Origin: Aphanocapsa lilacina HA4352-LM1
GTDB lineage: Bacteria; Cyanobacteriota; Cyanobacteriia; Gloeobacterales; Gloeobacteraceae
Length of the DNA: 64,000 nt
NCBI GenBank assembly: GCA_019359725.1
Contig: JAHHGR010000012.1
Coordinates: 1-64,000, forward strand
Direction of reading: 5' to 3'
Numbering within the stretch: position 1 is the first letter of the stretch; each line of letters starts with the position of its first letter. Both the position numbers and the translations under genes were made by a program. Positions 33,216 through 41,398 of the stretch are shown here, one piece after another. The notes under the pieces are model-generated. The model was given only the letters and a program-made list of their open reading frames with translations. It did not search any database and had not been told where the DNA came from.

Positions 33216-33869
33216 ATGGAACAGTTGTTTACCCTGCAGCGGCTGGATTTTGATGTCTCTGAAATTCGTACCTATTTTGCATCGCTCCCAGCCGATCAGT
33301 ACACGCCCGGCGGTTACCGCACGCGCCGATTTGATCGTTTCAAGCTGTCAGCTGCAGGACTGGTAAAACTGCCTCATCAAGATTTTTACCAGAGCAGCGA
33401 TTACAATCCCAAGCTGGGCGGGATTGTGCGCTCCTATCAGCCTCTGGCCGACGAGTTGATCGGACTGGCAAGTTTCGCTCAACTGTTACAAACGTTTGCC
33501 CGCCTGTCGGGATTGCGCGGCGAGGCCGTCGAAATCGGCGTGCACCAGCTGGAGATCAGCTGCAGCGAGGGACATTTGGGCTATCCCGCTCCCGAGGGCA
33601 TCCACCAGGACGGCTTCCAGGTGATCGGCATCTACGTGGTGGGTGTGGACAACCTGCAGGGGGGCGAGACGCTTCTGTACCGCGAGAGGCACGGCAAGCC
33701 AATTTTGCGCTGGACGCTCGATCCTGGCGAACTGCTGGTCATCAACGACCGCGAGCTGTTTCACTACACCTCGCCTGTCCGGGTGCAGCAGCCGGGCCGG
33801 GGAGTGCGCGACGCCTTCGTCTTCACGGCGAATGTGCTTGCGGGTGGGCAGTACAGCACCGCCGCCTGA
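33216..33869 (+). CDS. 2-oxoglutarate/Fe(II) dioxygenase
   Basis: 217 residues resembling the 2OG-Fe dioxygenase family that includes amino-acid hydroxylases. The metal triad is visible as His130 and Asp132 (GIHQDGFQ) and His183 (ELFHYTSPV), with Arg198 (RDAF) a good 2-oxoglutarate ligand. It would hydroxylate a small substrate, possibly a free amino acid; this cannot be fixed by sequence. ATG 33216 follows AGAGGAAA. Divergent from the cysteine-desulfurase-like gene. Confidence 0.8.
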   Translation: MEQLFTLQRLDFDVSEIRTYFASLPADQYTPGGYRTRRFDRFKLSAAGLVKLPHQDFYQSSDYNPKLGGIVRSYQPLADELIGLASFAQLLQTFARLSGLRGEAVEIGVHQLEISCSEGHLGYPAPEGIHQDGFQVIGIYVVGVDNLQGGETLLYRERHGKPILRWTLDPGELLVINDRELFHYTSPVRVQQPGRGVRDAFVFTANVLAGGQYSTAA

Positions 33870-33873
33870 GCGC

Positions 33874-35115
33874 TTAGCGGTCGGTGTACGCCACGCGCCA
33901 GACGATATTGCCCGCGTCGTCGGCCACCAACAGCGATCCGTCCGCGAGGGTGGTCACTCCTACCGGTCGGCCGTAGACCTGGGAGCGGGCCTCATCGGCG
34001 ATAAAACCGGTCAAAAAGTCCTGGGCGGGACCGGTGGGCTGACCGTTGCGAAACGGTACAAACAGCACCTTGTAGCCTGCGAAGCGCGAGCGGTTCCAGG
34101 AGCCGCGCTGACCGATAAAGGCACCGCCGTGGTAGGTGGCCGGAAACGTGCGCGCCCGGTAGAAGGCGAGCCCCAGCGAGGCGGTGTGGGCGCCCAGGCC
34201 AAAATCCGGCTCGACGGCCTTGGCCACCAGGTCGGGGCGCTTGCCCTTCTGGCGCGGATCTTCATTCTGGCCGAAGTAGGCGTAGGGCCAGCCGTAGAAG
34301 GCACCCTCGCGCACGCGGGTGAGGTAATCGGGGACCAGGTCGTCCCCCAGGTGATCGCGCTCGTTGACGACGGTCCAGAGGCCGTCCTCGCCGGGCAGCC
34401 AGTCCATGCCCACCGGGTTGCGCAGGCCGCCGGCAAACACGCGCAGGCCGCTCCCGTCCGGGTTGACCTCCAGAATCGCCGCGCGCCTTGGGTCTTTGGC
34501 GTCGATGTTTTCTTCATCGACGTTGGTGGCTGAGCCCACGGAGATATAGATTTTTTTGCCGTCCGGGCTGGCCGTCAGATTGCGCGTCCAGTGGTTATTA
34601 TAGCCGGTGCCGGGCAGATCGACGATCTTGGTTCCCGGCGCGTCGATGCGCAGTTGGCCGCTTTTGTAGGGGTAGCGCAGCAGGCCGTCGGTGTTGGCCA
34701 CGTAGAAACTGTCGCCCAGCACCAGCATGCCGAAGGGCAGGTTGAGGCCGCTGAGAAACACCGATCGCACCTCGGGGGTACCGTCGCCGTTGCCGTCGCG
34801 CAGCAGGGTGATGCGGTTGGCAGAGGGGCCGTACCTCGGGGTGCGCGACTCAGCCACCAGTACGTCGCCACCAGGCAGCACGTACAGCCAGCGCGGGTTG
34901 TCGAGTTGCCCGGCAAAGCGGCTCACCCGAAAACCCGCCGGGGCCATCGGAGTGCGACCCTCCGACCAGCCGATTGCTGCGGAGCGCTTGGTGGCGGAGG
35001 GGGTGGCAAAGGGCTGGGGCAGCCTCTCTTTGGCAGTGGCGGAAGGTGCAGCCTGAGTGCCGAGGGCCAGACAGAAGGCAAATGTGACTGCAGCAGCGCG
35101 AAATACGCAACCCAT
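33874..35115 (-). CDS. PQQ-dependent sorbosone/glucose dehydrogenase-like protein, exported
   Basis: 413 residues. A signal peptide (AAVTFAFCLALGTQAAPSA) precedes a six-bladed beta-propeller of the glucose/sorbosone dehydrogenase family: LDNPRWLYVLPGGDVLVAES, GYNNHWTRNLTASPDGKKIY, GLRNPVGMDWLPGEDGLW and NERDHLGDDLVPDYLT are the typical PQQ- and metal-site blades. Likely periplasmic and oxidises a sugar or related compound. It ends five bases after the dioxygenase gene in convergent orientation. Confidence 0.85.
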   Translation of the reverse strand: MGCVFRAAAVTFAFCLALGTQAAPSATAKERLPQPFATPSATKRSAAIGWSEGRTPMAPAGFRVSRFAGQLDNPRWLYVLPGGDVLVAESRTPRYGPSANRITLLRDGNGDGTPEVRSVFLSGLNLPFGMLVLGDSFYVANTDGLLRYPYKSGQLRIDAPGTKIVDLPGTGYNNHWTRNLTASPDGKKIYISVGSATNVDEENIDAKDPRRAAILEVNPDGSGLRVFAGGLRNPVGMDWLPGEDGLWTVVNERDHLGDDLVPDYLTRVREGAFYGWPYAYFGQNEDPRQKGKRPDLVAKAVEPDFGLGAHTASLGLAFYRARTFPATYHGGAFIGQRGSWNRSRFAGYKVLFVPFRNGQPTGPAQDFLTGFIADEARSQVYGRPVGVTTLADGSLLVADDAGNIVWRVAYTDR

Positions 35116-35281
35116 GGCAGATCCTTATCGTGCAGTTCTGCAACGGATCGTAACCCGTGTCTTCACAGTTTGCGGCAGCCGCAGACAACCGCTCAGGGGC
35201 GTAAAGCGGCTGCGGCTCGGATTTGGTCGAAAGCCGGAGCGCTCCCGAGCGCACCAGTCAAGCACGCCGGGTCCGAGGCGA

Positions 35282-36367
35282 TCAAGGATTGGTCCCGTCG
35301 TTGCCGGCCCTGGGGGTGCGCACCACGTCGCCGCGCACGCGGATACGGCGAGTGGAGGCGCTGCTGTCCACCAGCAGCAGATGGGCCAGCTCGACATCGT
35401 CGTAGTTGACCAGGCCGAAGCGCCGACGCAGGTCCTCCAACTCGTCGCCCGCCGCCCCCGGCAGCCGCAGCGGGTGGGTCTCCAGGCGCAGGCGATTCTC
35501 GCCGCGGCGCAGCAGGGCGGCGGGAAGCCTGACGGCAATGTTGTCGCCGTTAAGATAAATCTTCTGCAGCGGCCGGTCGTTGAGGTAGATGCGCAACCCG
35601 TCCGGACGGCTGCCGGCAAACTGGCCGAGGGCCGACTGGCCGGCGGCGACGGAGTGGGCCGTATCGAGGCCGATCAGCGAACCGATGCGCAGCGTCAAAT
35701 CCTCAGGCTCGCCGTCGATCTCGAAGGCGCGCTCCAGGCGCGGCCCCTGGGCCTGGAGGCGAAATTCGCTGTAGTTGGCCGAACCATAGCCGTACTTGTC
35801 GTCCCCCAGGTGGTGCACCCGGTCGTCGAGCACCACCAGACGCGGCGAGAGCCGCTCCAATTCCAACCGGAACTGCCGGCGCTTGCCGCCGGCAGCGGCC
35901 GAAGGTGCGTAGTTGTCGGCCTTGGCGGTGAGGATCTTGCCGGCACTCGATTGGGGCAGCTTGAAGCGGCCCTCGCCGTCGGTGCGCACGGTCACCCCTT
36001 CGTCAGGAAGCGACACTTCCACCCCCGCCAGCGGTTTGCCCGTGGCCCGATCGACCACCACACCGCTGTCGGCGCTCTCGGCCTGGATTTCACCCGGCCC
36101 CTGGCCGCGGGTCATCCCCGTCAACCGCCCGGCCAACTTCTCGCGATCCGCATTGGTGATACGGCCGTCGCCGTCGCCGTCGGCCGCCCGGATCTGCTCG
36201 TCCTGCAGCAGTGCCGTCCCCGCCAGGTAAGCGTCGATGGTCTCGATGTCTTTTTGATCGAAGCGGCCGTCGCCATTGGCATCGCCGCTCTGGGCCACCG
36301 CCGGGACAGCCAGCACAACCAGAACTGCTGCAATCGCGCTGAGCAAGGCATAGACGGCCACGGCCAC
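35282..36367 (-). CDS. exported dockerin-repeat / carboxypeptidase-regulatory-like protein
   Basis: 361 residues. After a signal peptide come two EF-hand-like calcium loops of dockerin type I, DANGDGRFDQKDIE and DGDGDGRITNADREKL, about 35 residues apart. A carboxypeptidase regulatory-like (Ig-fold) domain follows (SGVVVDRATGKPLAGVEVSL). The C-terminal third is a probable beta-sandwich with YLNDRPLQKIYLNGD. It looks like a calcium-dependent envelope or extracellular adhesive or structural protein. No cohesin partner is seen here. Confidence 0.75.
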   Translation of the reverse strand: MAVAVYALLSAIAAVLVVLAVPAVAQSGDANGDGRFDQKDIETIDAYLAGTALLQDEQIRAADGDGDGRITNADREKLAGRLTGMTRGQGPGEIQAESADSGVVVDRATGKPLAGVEVSLPDEGVTVRTDGEGRFKLPQSSAGKILTAKADNYAPSAAAGGKRRQFRLELERLSPRLVVLDDRVHHLGDDKYGYGSANYSEFRLQAQGPRLERAFEIDGEPEDLTLRIGSLIGLDTAHSVAAGQSALGQFAGSRPDGLRIYLNDRPLQKIYLNGDNIAVRLPAALLRRGENRLRLETHPLRLPGAAGDELEDLRRRFGLVNYDDVELAHLLLVDSSASTRRIRVRGDVVRTPRAGNDGTNP

Positions 36368-36472
36368 AATCCGAAGCGACCGCCTTCAATCTAATCGATG
36401 GGGCAACGAACGGCAGGCGGGATCGAGCCGCCCCGGGCGCAGTAGGATGGAAACACAATATAAAGTTTTGTA

Positions 36473-36808
36473 ATGTCCAGCAACTGGTTCCGCGATCTGT
36501 TGATGTTCGATGGATTCCTCGCGCCCGAGGGCGAAGTGCAGAGGGAAGCCCCCCCTTGCGCAACCGAAGGCGGTGGCTCGGGCGTCGCAGGCGGTGGCAC
36601 CCGCCCCGGCGGTCATTCCGATGGCTCCCGAGCCACCCGAAAAGCCTGCCCCCAAATCGGGCCGGCTCTAGTGCCGGAGGAGCCCGCAGCTTCAGTTGTT
36701 CCTGCTGCTGTCGAAACCGAGCCTGAAAAGCCGCAGGCCGAGCAACCACTCGAAGCGCAACCGGTGGCCGACTGGCGGTGCATCTTGGGCTGGACCGTTC
36801 GGGATTAG
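36473..36808 (+). CDS. hypothetical Pro/Glu/Ala-rich protein, frame uncertain
   Basis: 111 codons beginning MSSNWFRDLLMFDGFLAPEG and ending ADWRCILGWTVRD. The middle third in this frame is low-complexity Gly/Ser/Arg, while the +1 frame over the same bases gives a Pro/Ala-rich run (AVAPAPAVIPMAPEPPEKPA) that matches the style of both ends. A C7 run at about 36546 is a candidate slip site, so two compensating frameshifts may have occurred. No known family; could be non-coding. Confidence 0.35.
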   Translation: MSSNWFRDLLMFDGFLAPEGEVQREAPPCATEGGGSGVAGGGTRPGGHSDGSRATRKACPQIGPALVPEEPAASVVPAAVETEPEKPQAEQPLEAQPVADWRCILGWTVRD

Positions 36809-36818
36809 GTGACGAGGG

Positions 36819-37502
36819 TCAGGGAGTTTTGGAAGCCGCTCCCGGCGACGGTACGGAAGCCTCGGTGGCCTTGAGAATTTTGTCGCCTGCCCGAATATTG
36901 GCCACCACGTCCATGCCGCTCACCACCCGCCCGAAGACCGCGTAGCGACCGTCGAGGGCGCGGATCGAAGGGTTGTCGCTCAGGGCGATATAGAACTGGG
37001 AACTGGCCGAGTTGGGGTTGTTTTCGCGCGCCCAGGCGAGGGCGCCCTTGGCGTGGGGAAGCACCGGCGGGGTGGTGGGTCCGACGATGCGGCCGTAGAT
37101 GGGCTCCGTGGCCCCGGTGGGTTTAATTTCCAGCGGAATCGTGCGCCCGCGGCCGGTGGCCGGGTCGATAAAGCCGCCGGTGCCGTCGCTTTTGGGGTCG
37201 CCGCCCTGGATGACAAAATCGGGCACCACCCGGTGGAAGACCAGGCCGTCATAAAATTTGCGCTTCACCAGATCCAAAAAATTACCGGCGGAGACTGGGG
37301 CGTTCGGACCGTCCAGTTCGAGCACAATCGCTCCTTTCGTCGTGTCGAGCTTGACGTAGGCCTTAGTAGTGAGCTGGGGCAGAGTTTTGATCCGCTCGGG
37401 CGAAGCGGCGGCCGGGATCGGCCCGGAAGGCGGGTCCGCCGCCAGGGCGAGGCCGGGAATCACCAGAAGCAACGCGAGGGCTGAAGCGCACAATCGAAGC
37501 AT
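36819..37502 (-). CDS. exported cyclophilin-type peptidyl-prolyl isomerase
   Basis: 227 residues from the ATG at 37502. A signal peptide (CASALALLLVIPGLALAADP) leads to a cyclophilin domain with GNFLDLVKRKFYDGLVFHRV, DFVIQGGDP and SASSQFYIALSD. It catalyses cis-trans isomerisation of prolyl bonds in the periplasm or lumenal space. A second exported cyclophilin with the same architecture is encoded at 54028-54756, so the window holds a paralogous pair. An in-frame upstream start at 37559 would bury the signal peptide and is less likely. Confidence 0.9.
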   Translation of the reverse strand: MLRLCASALALLLVIPGLALAADPPSGPIPAAASPERIKTLPQLTTKAYVKLDTTKGAIVLELDGPNAPVSAGNFLDLVKRKFYDGLVFHRVVPDFVIQGGDPKSDGTGGFIDPATGRGRTIPLEIKPTGATEPIYGRIVGPTTPPVLPHAKGALAWARENNPNSASSQFYIALSDNPSIRALDGRYAVFGRVVSGMDVVANIRAGDKILKATEASVPSPGAASKTP

Positions 37503-37615
37503 GCAGACACGTCCAAAATCACCGCAACGATGGTAAAGCAATGCTTCGCCCGCCGCCACGGCGATCCCCCGGCAAAGCTAACTTAGAGCAATCAGCAAAG
37601 CAACGGAGTCAAGGC

Positions 37616-39130
37616 ATGGAATTTGAAGCGGTCCGGATCTCTCCGGGGGAATATCGGGGGGACGCCCTGCTGGTGGGTCTGTTCCAGGACGGGCCGGAAC
37701 CGGCCCAGGCCCTGGCCGCCCTCGATGCGGCGGTGGCGGCGATGGTGCTCGAAGTCATTTCTGAAGAAGAATTCAAACCAAAAAGCCGCCAGAAGCTCAC
37801 GGTGCGCGTGGGCGGCGACACCGGCCTGCGCAAGGTGCTGCTGGTGGGTCTGGGCGAGCAGGCCAAGTACAAGCCTGAGTCGCTGCGCCAGTGCATCGGC
37901 GAGGGTGCCCGCGCCCTCAAGGCGATCAAGGCGACCACCGCCGGGGTGTGGGTGCCGCCCCTGAGTGAGGGCGGCGAAGAGGCGACCGTCGAAGCGCTCG
38001 TCGAGGCGATCCGCCTAGCCCTACACGAGGACAGGCGCTTTCGCTCCAAAAAATCGGACAGCGAAGAAAACGGCAACAGCAACAACGGCGGCGAGAGCAA
38101 ATTGACCAAAGTGAGCCTGGTGGTGGCGGGCGAAGGCGACTACGCCGAGGCCGTCCGCCGGGGCAACATCCTGGCCGAAGGGACAATCTTTGCGCGCGAA
38201 CTGGTCTCCGCCCCCGCCAACTACGTCACCGCCGTCACCCTGGCTGAGCAGGCGACGGCCATCGCCGAGGCGAACGGCCTGGAGTGCGAGATTCTCGAAA
38301 AAGAAGATTGCGAACGGCTGGGTATGGGCGCGTACCTGGGAGTGGCCCAGGGCACCGATTTGCCGCCCAAATTCATCCACCTCACCTACAAACCCGCCCA
38401 CGGCACCCCGCGCAAGCGCGTCGCCATCATCGGCAAGGGCATCACCTTCGACTCGGGTGGACTGTCCATCAAACCCGCCAAGGGCATGGAATTGATGAAA
38501 GTCGACATGGGCGGGGCCGCCGCCGCCCTGGGAGCCGCCAAGGTCCTGGGGCAGCTCAAACCCGACATCGAAGTGCACTTTATCGTGGCGGCCACCGAGA
38601 ACATGGTCTCAGGCCACGCCATCCACCCCGGCGACATCCTCACCGCCTCCAACGGCAAGACCATCGAAGTCGACAACACCGACGCCGAGGGACGGCTCAC
38701 CCTGGCGGACGCACTGGTCTTCTCCGAGAAACTGGGCGTCGATGCCATCGTCGATCTGGCCACCCTCACCGGCGCCTGCGTCGTCGCCTTGGGCAACGAT
38801 ATTGCGGGGTTGCTCACCGAAAATGAAGAGCTGGCCCGGCAGATCCGCGCGGCGGGTGAGGCGAGCGGCGAGAAGTTCTGGCAGCTCCCCATGGAAGAGA
38901 GCTACTTCGAAGGGATGAAGTCGGTGGTGGCCGACATGCGCAACACCGGCTCGCGCGAAGGCGGCACAATCACCGCGGCGCTCTTTCTCAAGCAGTTCGT
39001 CGAGAAGACCCCCTGGGTGCACCTCGACATCGCCGGTCCCGTGTGGACCGAAAAGCAGAAAGGCTATACCAACCGGGGCGGTACCGGCTTCGGCGTGCGC
39101 ACGCTGGTGCGCTTCGTGCTGGCGCAGTAG
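37616..39130 (+). CDS. pepA: leucyl aminopeptidase (M17)
   Basis: 504 residues. The C-terminal catalytic domain shows VAIIGKGITFDSGGLSIKPA (metal-binding Lys and Asp), MKVDMGGAAAALG, and the family signature NTDAEGRLTLADAL, binding two divalent metals. It releases N-terminal residues from peptides. A Glu/Asn/Ser-rich insert near residues 142-160 lies in the linker between domains. ATG 37616 follows GGAG. An intrinsic terminator lies about 100 bases downstream. Confidence 0.95.
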   Translation: MEFEAVRISPGEYRGDALLVGLFQDGPEPAQALAALDAAVAAMVLEVISEEEFKPKSRQKLTVRVGGDTGLRKVLLVGLGEQAKYKPESLRQCIGEGARALKAIKATTAGVWVPPLSEGGEEATVEALVEAIRLALHEDRRFRSKKSDSEENGNSNNGGESKLTKVSLVVAGEGDYAEAVRRGNILAEGTIFARELVSAPANYVTAVTLAEQATAIAEANGLECEILEKEDCERLGMGAYLGVAQGTDLPPKFIHLTYKPAHGTPRKRVAIIGKGITFDSGGLSIKPAKGMELMKVDMGGAAAALGAAKVLGQLKPDIEVHFIVAATENMVSGHAIHPGDILTASNGKTIEVDNTDAEGRLTLADALVFSEKLGVDAIVDLATLTGACVVALGNDIAGLLTENEELARQIRAAGEASGEKFWQLPMEESYFEGMKSVVADMRNTGSREGGTITAALFLKQFVEKTPWVHLDIAGPVWTEKQKGYTNRGGTGFGVRTLVRFVLAQ

Positions 39131-39232
39131 CGGCGGGCGGTCTATGGGGCTGGGTGAATTAAGAAGAGAGCCCAGAAATTCCCCCCTGGACAATCGGACA
39201 TATCCCGACTGAGCTCTGTCGTGTTTCCCTCT

Positions 39233-39259
39233 GCCCCGAGAATACACGGCGGGGCTTTT
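39233..39259 (+). terminator. intrinsic terminator after pepA
   Basis: GCCCCG at 39233 pairs with CGGGGC at 39250, followed by TTTT. It lies between pepA and the converging trpA gene and fits the pepA transcript. Confidence 0.7.
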
Positions 39260-39284
39260 CCCTGTGAGATTGTGTTAATGTTCC

Positions 39285-40115
39285 TTAACTTTTTGCAGGA
39301 AGAGTTTGGCTGGCCTCTTTCAATTGGCGAGAGAACTCGGCGAGCCGCCCGAGGCGCTCTTCCGGGGCAGCGGTGGCCAGCAGTTGCACGCAGGCGGAAC
39401 CGACGATGACGCCGTCGGCCCCCAGGCAAGCCACTGCGTGGGCTTGCTCGGCAGTGGAGATGCCGAAACCGACGGCCACCGGACGGGTGGTGAGGGCGCG
39501 CAACTGGGCAAGGGACGTGCGCACCGAGGAGGCGACCTCGGCGCGCGCGCCGGTCACCCCGGTGGTGCTTACCAGATAGACAAAGGCGGTGGTGCGCTCG
39601 GCAATCCGTCTGAGCCGCTCGGGGGGGCTGGTCGGCGCCACCAGCCAGATGACGTCGAGCCCGTGGACGTTTGCGGCCGTCTGGAGCGCATCGCCTTCTT
39701 CGACGGGCAGATCCGGCACCAGCAGGCCGCTGGCGCCACTGGCGGCGAGCCGTCCAACAAATGCTTCGATTCCCATCGCCAGGATCAAGTTGAAGTAGGT
39801 GAAGACAATCAGCGGTGCGCGCAACTCGGGGGTGAGGCGGGCCACCAGATCCAACACGGCGCCGGGGGTGGTGCCCCGGGCAAGGGCGCGGGTGGCCGCC
39901 GCCTGAATGGTCGGTCCGTCGGCGAGCGGATCGGAGTAAGGCAGGCCCAATTCCAGCACATCGGCGCCGTTGCGGTCGAGGGTGAGCAGCGCCTCGGCGG
40001 TGGTCTCCAGATCCGGGTCTCCCGCGGTGATAAACGGGATAAAGGCAACTTCCCGCCGCGCGTGCAAGGCGGCAAAAACGCGGGCGATGCGGCCGGGGGA
40101 AGCAGGACTGGACAT
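39285..40115 (-). CDS. trpA: tryptophan synthase alpha chain
   Basis: 276 residues with the TrpA barrel motifs: FIPFITAGDPDLETT, LELGLPYSDPLADGPTIQAA (the catalytic Glu and Asp lie in these blocks), VPDLPVEEGD and STTGVTGAR. It cleaves indole-3-glycerol phosphate and passes indole to TrpB. AAGGAGA precedes the ATG. No other trp gene is nearby, so the pathway is scattered in this genome. Confidence 0.95.
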   Translation of the reverse strand: MSSPASPGRIARVFAALHARREVAFIPFITAGDPDLETTAEALLTLDRNGADVLELGLPYSDPLADGPTIQAAATRALARGTTPGAVLDLVARLTPELRAPLIVFTYFNLILAMGIEAFVGRLAASGASGLLVPDLPVEEGDALQTAANVHGLDVIWLVAPTSPPERLRRIAERTTAFVYLVSTTGVTGARAEVASSVRTSLAQLRALTTRPVAVGFGISTAEQAHAVACLGADGVIVGSACVQLLATAAPEERLGRLAEFSRQLKEASQTLPAKS

Positions 40116-40217
40116 GGGCGTTCTCCTTGGGTGGCGCGGGGGTTCCCAACGGCGGGATCGGTGTTAACGTTGATTGTGAAATATGAAGCGGCGATGCCGT
40201 TACCGTCCGGTGACAGT

Positions 40218-40637
40218 ATGCAGGAAAGCGAGTCCAATCGGCCATCCTACGGCGATCCTCCCTGGTTGACCAGCGACGACGACACCGTGGCCAAAGCCCG
40301 CGCCCAACTGGTGGGCGACTACAACATGTGGGTGCAGCTGAGCGGCGGCGACCGGGAACTGGCTAAACAAATTCTGCTCAAAGATTTCCCGCGCGGGCCG
40401 TTTGAGGGGGGGTCCGACGAGAATCTGCGCGCCCACCTGGCGAGCCGTTTTCCGTGGCTGTGGGCCTACACCGCCTTTCAGTATCGCGCCGGTATTTTTA
40501 ATACGATCACCTTCATCATCATGTTGGCGGGGCTCATCTACATCGCCCTCGTCTACGTCCCCCGCGATCAGCGCGCCAAGACCACCGGTTCGCTCGACAC
40601 CGCCCCCGCCCTCCTCGCCGTCTCCCGCCCGGGATGA
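40218..40637 (+). CDS. hypothetical protein with one membrane helix
   Basis: 139 residues. The N-terminal 90 residues are soluble and acidic, with KARAQLVGDYNMWVQLSGGD and PFEGGSDENLRAHL; one hydrophobic segment TITFIIMLAGLIYIALVYV follows near residues 97-115. An in-frame ATG at 40194 would add eight residues. Its stop overlaps the nanE start (ATGA at 40634-40637), so the two are coupled. No known family. Confidence 0.55.
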   Translation: MQESESNRPSYGDPPWLTSDDDTVAKARAQLVGDYNMWVQLSGGDRELAKQILLKDFPRGPFEGGSDENLRAHLASRFPWLWAYTAFQYRAGIFNTITFIIMLAGLIYIALVYVPRDQRAKTTGSLDTAPALLAVSRPG

Positions 40638-41365
40638 AGGACCTGAGCGCCCTGCGGGGGCTGATTGTCTCCTGCCAGGCTCCGGAGGGTTCTCCCCTGC
40701 GCGATCCGACGATCATCGCCGCCATGGCCGCGACTGCTGTCTTGAACGGGGCTGTCGCCGTGCGCATCGAATCGCCCGAACATATCCGGGCGGTGCGCGC
40801 CCGCGTGGATGTGCCGATCGTGGGTCTCTGGAAGCGCCCCGACGCGGACAGTCCCGTCTACATCACCCCGACTTTCGGCGATGCGGCGGCGGTGGCCCAA
40901 AGTGGTGCCGATATTGTCGCCATCGACGCCACCGGCAGAACCCGGCCGGGGGGCGAGTCACTGGCGGAGCTCATTGGGCGCATCCACCGCGAACTGGACA
41001 GGCCCGTGCTTGCGGACGTGGCCACCGTAGCTGAAGGCGAAGCGGCTGCCCGCCTCGGTGCCGACATTGTGGTCACGACCCTGTGCGGCTATACCGAGGC
41101 GACCCTCGGCACACCGCTTCCGGCTTTGGACCTGCTGGGAGCGCTGGCCGGACGGCTTACCGTACCGGTCTGGTGTGAAGGGGGGGTGCAAAGCCCCGAG
41201 CAAGTTGCCCTTGCCTTCGCCCGCGGCGCCCGGGCGGTGGTGGTGGGGACCGCCCTGACGGGCCTCGACGCGCGCGTGCGCGCCTTTGCCGAGCGGGCCG
41301 TGTCGCCCGCGATGCAGACAAATCCGGGTACGGCTTTCCACAATCGGGCCAACCCGTCGCTATGA
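40634..41365 (+). CDS. nanE: N-acetylmannosamine-6-phosphate 2-epimerase
   Basis: 243 residues of the NanE TIM barrel. Typical motifs: LRGLIVSCQAPEGSPL, AVAVRIES, VPIVGLWKRP, DIVAIDATGRTRPGG and a C-terminal phosphate-binding GARAVVVGTALTG. It converts ManNAc-6-P to GlcNAc-6-P. No sialic-acid lyase or kinase gene is next to it, so the physiological source of substrate is unclear. It overlaps the upstream membrane-protein gene by four bases. Confidence 0.9.
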   Translation: MKDLSALRGLIVSCQAPEGSPLRDPTIIAAMAATAVLNGAVAVRIESPEHIRAVRARVDVPIVGLWKRPDADSPVYITPTFGDAAAVAQSGADIVAIDATGRTRPGGESLAELIGRIHRELDRPVLADVATVAEGEAAARLGADIVVTTLCGYTEATLGTPLPALDLLGALAGRLTVPVWCEGGVQSPEQVALAFARGARAVVVGTALTGLDARVRAFAERAVSPAMQTNPGTAFHNRANPSL

Positions 41366-41398
41366 TGTGCTGAATAATCTTTCGGTGAGCGCACTACC

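Noticed and set aside
36386-36655. Reverse-strand frame overlapping the Pro-rich hypothetical
   Set aside because: No ribosome-binding site or domain; the plus-strand reading is a little better, though both are weak.
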